From Neobacillus vireti (GTDB taxonomy: Bacteria; Bacillota; Bacilli; Bacillales; Cytobacillaceae): a DNA stretch of 64,000 nucleotides. How positions within the stretch are numbered: position 1 is the first letter of the stretch; the number at the start of each line of letters is the position of its first letter. A program made the position numbers and the translations under genes. The notes under the pieces are model-generated. The model was not told where the DNA came from. It saw only the letters and a list, made by a program, of their open reading frames with translations, and searched no databases. Location of the stretch: positions 743,149 through 807,148 of the forward strand of contig NZ_LDNB01000002.1 in NCBI RefSeq assembly GCF_001026695.1. The letters run 5' to 3'. Shown here one piece after another: positions 17,796 through 26,509 of this stretch.

Positions 17796-18123
17796 ATAAA
17801 ACAGCACTCAAACGTTGAAGAGTTTGGGAGTGAACACCTATTAAGGATAGTATTCGCATTTTTATCCTGAGTTTTGTCCTTCATAAAGCCGATGAAGGAC
17901 TTTTCGGTGTGGAAAAGAGGAAGTTTAGTCCTTCATAAAGCTGGGATGGAAATGATTAACGAGTTTTAGCCTTCCTTTATTTAACAAATATTCCCTTTCG
18001 CGTGGGAATATTATCCTTTCTCCGACAGGTCCACTAAAGATAAATTAAGCATTCTAGGAATAGCTTACCTCTTAATATAAATAAGGTAGGAATGTATGTG
18101 TCTGAAGTGTGGGAGGGTTGAAC
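17796..18123. other. Intergenic region with repeated GTCCTTCATAAAGC
   Basis: The hairpin CACTCAAAC / GTTTGGGAGTG (about 17805-17831) follows the preceding gene. GTCCTTCATAAAGC occurs twice about 56 bases apart (near 17875 and 17931). The hairpin ATATTCCC-TTTCGCG-TGGGAATAT (about 17988-18011) follows. No gene is supported. Confidence 0.5.
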
Positions 18124-20442
18124 ATGGAGGTAATTGGGAAGAGTGTCATTCGCAAAGAAGCGGTTGATAAGGTAACCGGCCGTGCGAAATACACGCATGA
18201 TTATCAAAAAATACCCCTGCTGTCAGGGAAAATGGTCATTAGTCCGTATGGTCATGCGAAAATAGTGAATATTGACACGTCTGAAGCTTGGAAAGTACCT
18301 GGAGTTAGGGCGATTCTTGCTGGAAAACAGTATCCGTTAACCGGGGAGGCAATTCGTGACCGACCGCCGATTGCGGTTGACAAGGTCCGGTATCATGGCG
18401 AACCTGTTGCTCTTGTTGTCGCCGATACCCCTGCACAGGCAAAAACAGCTGCTGACCTTATTAAGGTGCAATATGAATTGCTGCCGGTAGTAAATTCACC
18501 TACGCAAGCATTTCAAAAGGATGCACCGCTCGTCCACGAGCGTTTAGGTGAATATAAAAAAGAGGCAGATTCCCATCCGGTGCCTGACACCAATATTGCG
18601 ACGCTGATTAAAATCCGCAAGGGGAATATTGAAAAAGGCTGGGCGGAAAGTGATACGGTTGTGGAGGCGAGTTTTTCCTTTGCTCCTTCCGACCATGTGG
18701 CATTGGAAACGCGTTGTGCGACGGCGGAGATATTGCCAGATGGAAACATCATCATCATGACCTCATCGCAGGCACCATTTATGGTCAAAAGATTAATCGC
18801 CGATTACTTCGGTGAGGATATGGGGAAAATTATCGTTCGTACCCCGCTAGTTGGCGGTGCCTATGGCGGCAAAGCTCCCGTTCAGCTTGAAGTGCTCGCC
18901 TATTTGGCATCGAAGGAAGTCGGCGGGAAACCAGTGAAAATATTAAACACAAGAGAAGAAGATATTTTAACCTCACCATGTCACATTGGCTTGGATGCAA
19001 CGGTTAAATTTGGAGCAAATCGGAGCGGGAAAATCACGGTGGCTGAAATCCTATATTTGTGGGATGGCGGCGCTTACTCTGATAAAGCAATTGATTTAAC
19101 GAGATCGGGTGCGACAGATTGCACCGGGCCTTATAATATTGAAAATCTCTGGTGCAATTCTTACTGCATGTATACGAATCATCCGTATGCCGCACCATTT
19201 AGGGGTTTTAGCCATTCCGAGCTTTCCTTTGCGATTGAACGGACGATGGACTTGCTTGCGCAAAAATTAAACATCGACCCGCTTGAACTCAGGTATATCA
19301 ATGCCATTATGCCTGGAAATACAACACCAACAAGGGTTAGGCTGAATAAAAGTAATGTCGGAAACTTGCAAAAATGTATTGAAAAAGTCAGGGGATTAAT
19401 CAAGTGGGATGAAGGGCCAGTAACTGTATTGAACGACCGCTTTATACGGGTAAAGGGGGTCAGCTGCAGCTGGAAGACATCGACGATTGATACGGATGCC
19501 CCATCTGGTGTGATTTTAACATTTAATCGTGATGGAAGTATTAATTTAATGTCTGGCGTTGTTGAAATTGGTACTGGAACGAAAACAATCTTAGCGCAAA
19601 TTCTTGCCGAACGGCTGAAAATGGATGTGAATAAAATTCATGTCCGCATGGAAGTGGATACACAGACAACACCCGAGCATTGGAAAACGGTTGCAAGCCG
19701 GGGAACGTTTATGGGTGGCAGAGCTGTTTTAAAGGCCGCAGAGGATGTCATTCATCAATTGAAAGAACTGGCCGCCTGTGTATTAAGATCCCCGAAGGAA
19801 GATCTCGAAATTGCGAACAGCAGGGTGTTTTTAAGGGACGATCCTGCCATCGGGCTCCATTTTAAAGAGATTGGCTACGGCTATAAATATCCCAATGGGA
19901 ATACAGTCGGAGGACAAATCATCGGCAGGGGGAGTTATATTTTACGCCATCTTACACCTTTGGACCCGGAGACTGGTGCAGGAAAACCTGGTCCGGAATG
20001 GACCGTGGCCGCTTATGGAGTTGAAATTGAATTTGATAAAAGGGATTTCACGTACCGGCTGGTGAAGGCAGCCACAGTTGTTGATATTGGCAGAGTGATG
20101 AATGAAAAAGCTGCTATAGGCCAGGTCATGGGTGCGATGAGCATGGGATTGGCATTTGCAGGGCGGGAAACGTTTTATTTTGATGAGCTGGGCAGGGTCT
20201 TGAATCCCCAGCTTCGGACGTACCGGCCCTTACGATATGGGGAAAACCCTGAATACCTGGTCGGGTTTGTAGAAACCCCACAGATTGACGGACCGTACGG
20301 GGCTCGTGGTGTCGGGGAGCACGGCTTAATGGGGATGCCTGGGGCGCTAGGGAATGCGTTGTCAACTGCAGCTGGTGTTTCGCTTCATAATCTGCCGCTG
20401 ATTCCAGAATTGATTTGGAAAGCAAAGGAGGCAAACAAGTAA
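18124..20442 (+). CDS. Molybdenum hydroxylase, large (Mo-pterin) subunit, intact copy
   Basis: This xanthine dehydrogenase/aldehyde oxidase-type catalytic subunit has 772 residues (PucD/CoxL-like). The N-terminal hammerhead domain (IGKSVIRKEAVDKVTGRAKYTHD) is followed by the Mo-pterin domains with GGAYGGK, APFRGFSHSE and the C-terminal GARGVGEHGLMG, which holds the catalytic Glu. It hydroxylates a heterocycle or aldehyde with water as oxygen source; the substrate is unknown. A GGGAGGG six bases before ATG 18124 fixes the start. The FAD subunit begins directly after its stop. Confidence 0.9.
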   Translation: MEVIGKSVIRKEAVDKVTGRAKYTHDYQKIPLLSGKMVISPYGHAKIVNIDTSEAWKVPGVRAILAGKQYPLTGEAIRDRPPIAVDKVRYHGEPVALVVADTPAQAKTAADLIKVQYELLPVVNSPTQAFQKDAPLVHERLGEYKKEADSHPVPDTNIATLIKIRKGNIEKGWAESDTVVEASFSFAPSDHVALETRCATAEILPDGNIIIMTSSQAPFMVKRLIADYFGEDMGKIIVRTPLVGGAYGGKAPVQLEVLAYLASKEVGGKPVKILNTREEDILTSPCHIGLDATVKFGANRSGKITVAEILYLWDGGAYSDKAIDLTRSGATDCTGPYNIENLWCNSYCMYTNHPYAAPFRGFSHSELSFAIERTMDLLAQKLNIDPLELRYINAIMPGNTTPTRVRLNKSNVGNLQKCIEKVRGLIKWDEGPVTVLNDRFIRVKGVSCSWKTSTIDTDAPSGVILTFNRDGSINLMSGVVEIGTGTKTILAQILAERLKMDVNKIHVRMEVDTQTTPEHWKTVASRGTFMGGRAVLKAAEDVIHQLKELAACVLRSPKEDLEIANSRVFLRDDPAIGLHFKEIGYGYKYPNGNTVGGQIIGRGSYILRHLTPLDPETGAGKPGPEWTVAAYGVEIEFDKRDFTYRLVKAATVVDIGRVMNEKAAIGQVMGAMSMGLAFAGRETFYFDELGRVLNPQLRTYRPLRYGENPEYLVGFVETPQIDGPYGARGVGEHGLMGMPGALGNALSTAAGVSLHNLPLIPELIWKAKEANK

Positions 20443-21285
20443 ATGCTTCCGTTTGATTTTGATTATTATAAGCCGGAAACGCTGCAAGAGGCAGTCGAAC
20501 TCTATCAATATTTAGATCAACAGGGCAAACAGCCAATGGTTTTTTCCGGTGGGACGGAATTAATTACCCTTGGCAGGATAGATTTAGCTTATACCGAGGC
20601 AGTTATTGATATAAAGTGGATTGCTGAATGCAAAGTGATGCAGGTAAGCGGGGATCACTTACTGTTAGGGAGCACGCTTACCCTCACTCAAATCGAAGAA
20701 GCAAATCTATTTCCGTTATTAACAAAAACAGCAAGCGAAGTAGCTGACCATTCTGCTCGTGGAAAAATTACCTTGGGCGGTAATATATGTGCCCGTATTT
20801 TTTACCGTGAAGCTGTTCTGCCGTTTTTACTCGCAGATAGCCAAGTGGTTATCGCCGGACCAGATGGGGGAAAAGTGGCAGCAATCCATGATGTTTTTCA
20901 TGAGGAGCTGAAGCTTAAGAGAGGGGAATTTCTCGTTCAAACAGCGACAGAAAGCCGGTTTATCAGGGCGCCGTTTTTTAGCGTCAAACGGCGCCAGCAA
21001 TGGGAGACCGGCTATCCGTTAATTACAGTTGCCGCGTTAAAAATAGATCAAGAATTGCGTGTGGCTATTAGTGGATTATGTCCGTTCCCATTTCGTTCCA
21101 AGGAAATCGAGGCCGCCATAAACAAAAGCGGTCAATCGGCCACGGTAAGGGTAGACGGGGCACTGGCGGTGCTGCCAAAGCCTATCCTCAATGATGTCGA
21201 AGGGTCGGCGGAATACCGGTTGTTCGTCTTAAGGAATTTGTTAATAGATGTATTGGCAGCCTTGGATGGTGCGAGGTTTAGGTAG
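20443..21285 (+). CDS. Molybdenum hydroxylase, FAD subunit, intact copy
   Basis: This 280-residue CoxM/PucC-like subunit carries electrons from the Fe-S subunit to FAD. The FAD motifs FSGGTELITLGR and RGKITLGGNICARI are visible, and the C-terminal CO_deh_flav_C-type domain follows. Its ATG abuts the stop of the large subunit. Residue Arg in LGRIDL aligns with the position where the paralogue at 22905-23744 has a stop codon. Confidence 0.9.
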   Translation: MLPFDFDYYKPETLQEAVELYQYLDQQGKQPMVFSGGTELITLGRIDLAYTEAVIDIKWIAECKVMQVSGDHLLLGSTLTLTQIEEANLFPLLTKTASEVADHSARGKITLGGNICARIFYREAVLPFLLADSQVVIAGPDGGKVAAIHDVFHEELKLKRGEFLVQTATESRFIRAPFFSVKRRQQWETGYPLITVAALKIDQELRVAISGLCPFPFRSKEIEAAINKSGQSATVRVDGALAVLPKPILNDVEGSAEYRLFVLRNLLIDVLAALDGARFR

Positions 21286-21308
21286 TTTGGGAAAGGGAGG
21301 AATCAAAC

Positions 21309-21764
21309 TTGCAATCCCACACAATTACGTTAAATATTAATGAGGAAAGCCATATTGTCACGGTCAGGGCGGCGGATACGCTTTTGTATACACTAAGAGG
21401 TAAGCTCGGTCTGACAGGTGCAAAGCCCGGCTGTTTGAATGGTGACTGCGGTGCGTGCACGGTGAATGTTGATGGCTGGCCGATGAAGTCATGTTTGATG
21501 CTTGCAGTAGAGGCTGTTGGGAAAAAAGTGACCACGATTGAGGGACTGAAGAAGGCTCCTATTCAACAAGCATTTATCGAAAACTTTGCCTTTCAATGCG
21601 GCTATTGCACACCCGGTTTTATTATGAACTGTCATTCGTTAATTGAGCAGCATCCGGATGCCGATGATCGAACGATTAAAGAGTGGCTTGAGTCGAATAT
21701 TTGCCGCTGCACGAGCTATATTGAGATAGAACAGGCTGTGAAATCTGTGTTAAAAAAGAAATGA
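21309..21764 (+). CDS. Molybdenum hydroxylase, 2Fe-2S subunit, intact copy
   Basis: The 151-residue CoxS/PucE-like subunit has the plant-type ferredoxin cluster ligands in CLNGDCGACTVNVDG plus a later Cys (KSC), and the second cluster in CGYCTPGF and CRCTSY. The usual family sequence at the last site is CRCTGY, so the Ser is slightly atypical. The start is TTG 21309 behind GGGAGG. It is the last gene of the operon, and a short hairpin with a T run follows. Confidence 0.9.
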   Translation: MQSHTITLNINEESHIVTVRAADTLLYTLRGKLGLTGAKPGCLNGDCGACTVNVDGWPMKSCLMLAVEAVGKKVTTIEGLKKAPIQQAFIENFAFQCGYCTPGFIMNCHSLIEQHPDADDRTIKEWLESNICRCTSYIEIEQAVKSVLKKK

Positions 21765-21768
21765 CCAA

Positions 21769-21797
21769 CGTCCGGTTGAAATACTGGGCGTTTTTTC
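21769..21797 (+). terminator. Terminator of the intact hydroxylase operon
   Basis: AACGTCC pairs with GGGCGTT (one G-T pair) and TTTTTTC follows. Confidence 0.65.
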
Positions 21798-21987
21798 TTC
21801 CTATTTAATTGAAGATAGGCACACCAACGCCCAACATGCGCCAATTCAATCATGTTATATTTTTTTATCCTTTTTGTCCTCATGAACCTTTCATGAGGAC
21901 AGTTTTCTAGATTTTTATAATGGATAGAAATGCGTTATTTTATCAAAACTAAAGATAGTTTTATTCGTAGCGAAAGGAGGAGGACTC

Positions 21988-22353
21988 ATGGATATGCAAA
22001 ACCAACAACAAATGCAATCGCAAAGTTTTAAACAACAACAGATGCAGCAACAGGAAATAGCGCAGCAGCAAAATCAGCCAATGGCGGAGCAGACATTTCA
22101 GACCGGGAAGCAGCAAGCGCTCCAATCGCTGCAGCAGGCAGCAACTGCCATTCAACAAAGCAGCTCGATGGAAAATCCACAGGCGCTGCAACAAGCTGCG
22201 CAGCAGCTTGGACAGGCAGCAGGCATGCTAAACCAAATGCAGGGGCTTGCGGTTACCCAATCGCAAACGGCACAGCAGCAACAATTAGAACAGACTCAGC
22301 AGCAAATTGAACAGGCGGCGCAAACACTTAGCCTGGTTGAATCCTTAAATTAG
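21988..22353 (+). CDS. Glutamine-rich low-complexity protein
   Basis: I do not recognise a family. The product has 121 residues, of which 45 are Gln, with runs such as QQQMQQQ and TAQQQQLEQTQQQIEQAAQ. It lacks a signal peptide, membrane helix, Cys and Trp. The second half looks helical and heptad-like with Ala and Leu. An exceptionally strong Shine-Dalgarno, AAAGGAGGAGG, precedes the ATG, so it is likely translated well. It lies between the two convergent hydroxylase operons. Gln-rich small proteins are common in spores, but this is not a gamma-type SASP by sequence. Confidence 0.75.
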   Translation: MDMQNQQQMQSQSFKQQQMQQQEIAQQQNQPMAEQTFQTGKQQALQSLQQAATAIQQSSSMENPQALQQAAQQLGQAAGMLNQMQGLAVTQSQTAQQQQLEQTQQQIEQAAQTLSLVESLN

Positions 22354-22388
22354 GGAAATTACAGCTTCAAAAAAGGGTAAAAGGTATC

Positions 22389-22413
22389 TCCCCAGTCTTT
22401 CCAAGTCTGGGGC
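22389..22413. terminator. Hairpin between convergent genes
   Basis: CCCCAG and CTGGGG are separated by about ten bases and followed by a T-rich stretch. It lies between the Gln-rich gene and the convergent Fe-S subunit gene. Confidence 0.55.
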
Positions 22414-22425
22414 ATTATATTTTGC

Positions 22426-22908
22426 TCAAATTTTGTTTGTCTTTTCTTGTAAAACCGTCTTTACCGCTTCTTTAATTTCCTGGTAGCCTGTGCAGCGGCA
22501 AAGATTGGACTGCATCCACTCTTCGATGACTTCATCGGTTGCGTTCGGTTCTGTTTCCGCTAGTGCATGGCAATTTAAGATAAAACCTGGGGTACAATAG
22601 CCGCATTGAATCGCCCATTTTTCGACAAAGGTTTTTTGAATCGGAGAATTCATTAGACCTTCAATGGTCGTGATTGGCTGGTTGATGGCTTCGATGGCCA
22701 GTGACAAACAAGAATGCATTGGTTCGCCATCTACTAGGACTGTACAGGCGCCGCAATCGCCATTTTCACAAGCCCGCTTAACACCGCTTAAACCAAGCTG
22801 ATCTCTTAATGTATAAATAAGCGTGTCAGCGGAACGAATGGTTACCTCATGACTATCTCCATTTACATGTAATTTTACGACTGTTTTAGATGAACCATTT
22901 TTGATCAT
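22426..22908 (-). CDS. Molybdenum hydroxylase, 2Fe-2S subunit, second operon
   Basis: The 160-residue subunit is a paralogue of the one at 21309-21764. All eight cluster Cys are present (CENGDCGACTVLVDG, HSC, CGYCTPGF, CRCTGY), so this gene looks intact. Its ATG overlaps the FAD-subunit stop by four bases. Because both upstream partners carry stop codons, it is unlikely to have a functional complex unless it pairs with subunits of the first operon. Confidence 0.88.
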   Translation of the reverse strand: MIKNGSSKTVVKLHVNGDSHEVTIRSADTLIYTLRDQLGLSGVKRACENGDCGACTVLVDGEPMHSCLSLAIEAINQPITTIEGLMNSPIQKTFVEKWAIQCGYCTPGFILNCHALAETEPNATDEVIEEWMQSNLCRCTGYQEIKEAVKTVLQEKTNKI

Positions 22909-23744
22909 TTAATCGCCCCTTTCAAAGTGTCCATCGCATCCATTAGTGTATTAATTAACACAAATTCGCGGTAATCTCGAGAAGCCTGAATATCATCTAT
23001 TATTGGTGCAGGAAGGGAGCGCACTGCTTGTTCAATCCGCCTTTCAATTGAACGGGAAGAATCGTTTAACACCGCTTCCATTTGAGTAGATCTAAATGAA
23101 TACGCACAGACTCCGCTAAATGCCGCCCGGATCTGGTTGTCTTTTGCGATTGCTGCAAGGGAGACAACTGGATACCCCACTTTAGAAGCTTTAGTTTTCT
23201 TAAGGCTGACATACTGATAGGCGCTGTAGGCTTTTTCTACTAAAATTTGCACAAGGAACTGCCCTGATTCCATTTTCATTTCTTGCTGAAAAATATCTTT
23301 CAAATCAATAATTTGTTCGCCATCTTTGCCAGCAATTTTAACTTGTGCGTCCGCCAAAAGCAGCGGAAGAGCCGCTTCGCGATAGATTAACCGGCTATGG
23401 AGATTGCCGCCTATTGTAATCTTGTTTCTTGATGTATGGTCAGCTATTTGTTTGACTGCTTGACCAAGAAGCGGAAATAAATTGGACGCGGTAATTTTAT
23501 TTAATGAAACGGCGGAACCGATAACCAGTTGGTTTTCTGAGGCTTCCAATACTTGGCACTCAGGAATCCCTTTCAGGTCAATAATGGCATCAGCATACAG
23601 TTTATTTATTCACGAAAAAGTAATAAATTCTGTCCCGCCGCTATAATAGATGACCTCTTTCCCCTGACTCTCAATTTCCTGAAACGTCTGAATTGCATCA
23701 GTAATGGTATTGGGTTTGTAATATTCAAAGTCAAACGGAATCAT
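22905..23744 (-). pseudogene. Molybdenum hydroxylase FAD subunit, nonsense-mutated
   Basis: Reading from ATG 23744 gives MIPFDFEYYKPNT and GGTEFITFS, then TGA at 23612-23610 (codon 45 of 280), and continues in the same frame with INKLYADAIIDLKG to the end. The intact paralogue has Arg at that position, so one CGA-to-TGA change explains the stop. The ATG overlaps the stop of the large subunit (ATGA), confirming the original start. A downstream TTG at 23549 could start a 214-residue fragment, but it would lack the first FAD motif. Confidence 0.85.
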
Positions 23745-26086
23745 TTCAAGTGCTCCTTCTTTGTCTTCCAGATTAACTCAGGAATTAATGGCAAATGATT
23801 CAATTCTACTTGTGCAGCCGTGGAAAGACTGTTGGCAAGTGCCCCTGCCATGCCAATTACCCCATATTCGCCGATTCCGCGCGCCCCGTACGGCCCGTCA
23901 GCAGCAGGGGATTCAATAAACTCTACTAGGTATTCCATGGGCTGTTCGCCAAATCTGATAATTTGATATGTCCGTAATTGCGGGTTTTGAACAATTCCTT
24001 TTTCATCAAAAAGAAACTCTTCGCTGCTGGCAAAGCTAAGGCCCAAATACATTCCGCCTCTCATTTGCTGGGTTGCGGTTGCCGGGTTAATGATGGTGCC
24101 GCCGTCAAGCACTGTTACAGCTTTTAAAATTTTGTATGTATAATCCCTTGTATCCCATTCGACTTCAATTGCTTGTGTCCCGACAGACCACCATGGTCCA
24201 GGTTTACCAAATCCGGTTTCCTTATCCATTGGAGTTAGATGCCTTTGAATGTACTTTCCGTGACCAACTACCTGACCTTCCACCGCATGCCCATTTGGGA
24301 ATTGATAACCTAAAGCAATATCCTTGATTTGGACACCATATTCGGGATTTGGTTTTAAATATACGCGGCCGCCGCCCACCTCTAAGTCCTCCTCAGAACA
24401 TTGTAAGGCAATTGCGGCTGTTCTTTTTAGCTGCGAAATCGCATCATCGCAGGCGGCCAAAACGGCTCTTCCTCCTAAATAGGTCGTACTGCTGGCAACC
24501 GTTCGCCATTGATGCGGGTCATAGGAGGAATTGACTTCCATCGTGATATGAATCATATTCATTTCCATTTTTAATCTTTCAGCGATGATTTGCGCTAAAA
24601 TGGTTTTTGTCCCTTGCCCTAATTCAATCGCCGCACAGCTCAAATTTACACTGCCGTCTGCTTAAAACTTTAGAATTGCCCCTGACTGTGCATTCGTCGC
24701 TGTTGTTGATGTTTTCCAAAATGTACTGATACCCTTTGCTCTTATTTTATTTTTGCTGATTTCGACTCGCTGACCCGCATCCCAATGGATGAGTTCCTTT
24801 GCCCTTTCTAGGCATTTCAAGGTATCACCAATATTATTTGCGGTAATGACAGACTGTGTTGGTGAAGTGTCTCCAGGTTGAATCACATTCATTTTTCGGA
24901 GCTCGATCGGATCAATCGTTAATTTTTTGGCAAGCTGGTCCATGGTCCGCTCTACGGCAAAGGTAAGTTCCGGATGGGCGTATCCCCTGAAAGAGGTAGC
25001 ATAGGGGTGATTGGTATACATGCAGTACGAATCACACCAAACATTCGGGACATTATAGGGTCCCGTGCAATCCAAGGCCATTGCTCGCGTAATTCCAGCT
25101 GCTTGGTCCGTGTAGGCACCTGAATCAATCAAGAACGTGTATTGCCCTGCGATGATTTTTCCGTCTTGATTCGTTCCAAGCGCAATCGTCGCTTCTACGC
25201 CAATATGGCAGGGAGCCGTAATCAGATCTTCTTCGCGCTCATAATCCAATTTCACCATTTTTCCGCCAACTGCTTTTGACGCCAAATAGGCGAGTGGTTC
25301 CAGTTGGACCGTGCCTTTCCCGCCAAATGCACCGCCGACAATTGTCGTATGGACAATGATATTGCCCAGTTCAATATTAAAGAATTGATTCATGACTTTT
25401 TTTATCGTAAAAGGCGATTGCGTCGTGGTATGAATAATCACCTTGCCGGAAGATTTTATTTCTACCCTTGTACTTCTCGTCTCAAGGGCTGCATGATCGG
25501 AAAGGCTAAAAGAGTAGGTTTCTTTCACCTTTGTCGTGCAGGCTTCCCACGTCTTGATGAAATCACCCTTGCGAATCTTAATATGGCTGCCAATATTTGT
25601 TCCCTGAACGGGGTAGACGTTGTCAATGATCTTCATGTATTGACCAGAATTTTCATGGACTAAGGGAGCACCTGATTGAAAGGCATCCCGTACGGAATTG
25701 ACCACCGGTAATGGTTCGTAGTCGACCTTAACGAGGGCGGCAGCTCTTTTTGCTTGGTATTCATGGTCAGCAACAACAATGGCAACCGGTACGCCGTAAT
25801 AGCGAACCTTGTCAATTGCCAAAGGAGGCCGGTCTGCGAGGATCGGGCCAATATGAAACGGAAACATTTTTCCTGTGATAATCGCACGGACTCCTGGTAC
25901 CTTCCATGCCTCCGTTAAGTCAATCGAGTTTATCTTGGCATGGGCATAGCTGCTCTTAACTAGTTTCGCGTAGGCCAAGCCGGGTAACGTATAGTCGTCT
26001 ATGTAACGAACTGTTCCTGCTGCTTTTTCAACGGCATCAATTCTTTGTATCGGCTTTCCAACTGCCGTTCCTGTTATGTCCTGCAT
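23741..26086 (-). pseudogene. Molybdenum hydroxylase large subunit, nonsense-mutated
   Basis: ATG 26086 opens a frame like the intact large subunit (IGKSVIRK matched by VGKPIQRIDAVEKAAG; GGAFGGK; SFRGYAHPE). It meets TAA at 24664-24662 (codon 475 of 782), just after SGAILKF. The same frame resumes at once with ADGSVNL and continues through GARGIGEYGVIG to the stop at 23741. There is no indel, so a single substitution made the stop. The N-terminal fragment lacks the C-terminal Mo-pterin domain and catalytic Glu, so no active enzyme is expected. TAGGAGG precedes the start. Confidence 0.85.
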
Positions 26087-26509
26087 AAAATAACGGCCTC
26101 CTAAATACGTTATCGACTAAGCATAAGATTTTACTTCATTAGAGCTTAGTTTTTCCTTTTATATGTTAAATTTATACAGGTTTAAAATTTAACCTGATTC
26201 ATTAACAAGTGGAATTTAATATCCAAAATGAATTTTTTGTCAATGAAAAAGTTATCTAATTTTCCCCCTTGTTTGAATTTTTGAATTATAATAAGAAAAG
26301 CGGAAGCGCCCTGGTCAGCGGCGTATGGCCTGGAGCGCTCCAACTGAGATAAAGGAAACACGCGATAGCGCATTCGTGCTTGACTTATCGTAGGGCGGAG
26401 AGCGAAGGACAATAGCCGCTAGGGCGCTGGAGCTGGACATTTCTCAAAGTCTAGTGTTTTTGCAACTGCCATTCATTAAGAAAAAGAATTATGTTTAGGG
26501 GGTCTACAT
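26087..26509. other. Intergenic region with repeat B copy 2
   Basis: AT-rich DNA from 26087 to 26292 should hold the promoter of the second hydroxylase operon. The rest is the dispersed repeat and the leader of the M32 gene. No gene is supported. Confidence 0.5.
26293..26452 (+). repeat. Dispersed GC-rich repeat, family B, copy 2
   Basis: This 160-bp copy matches 14469-14635 apart from a variable middle (about 26358-26375) and scattered changes. Both copies have the same strand orientation. Confidence 0.75.

Noticed and set aside
21988..22353. Gamma-type small acid-soluble spore protein
   Set aside because: The Gln richness is similar, but the characteristic repeats with Phe-Ala-Ser-Glu-Thr motifs are absent.
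23610..23612. Selenocysteine at the in-frame TGA
   Set aside because: The intact paralogue has Arg, not Cys, at this position. The large subunit also carries a TAA, and no SECIS-like element was recognised.
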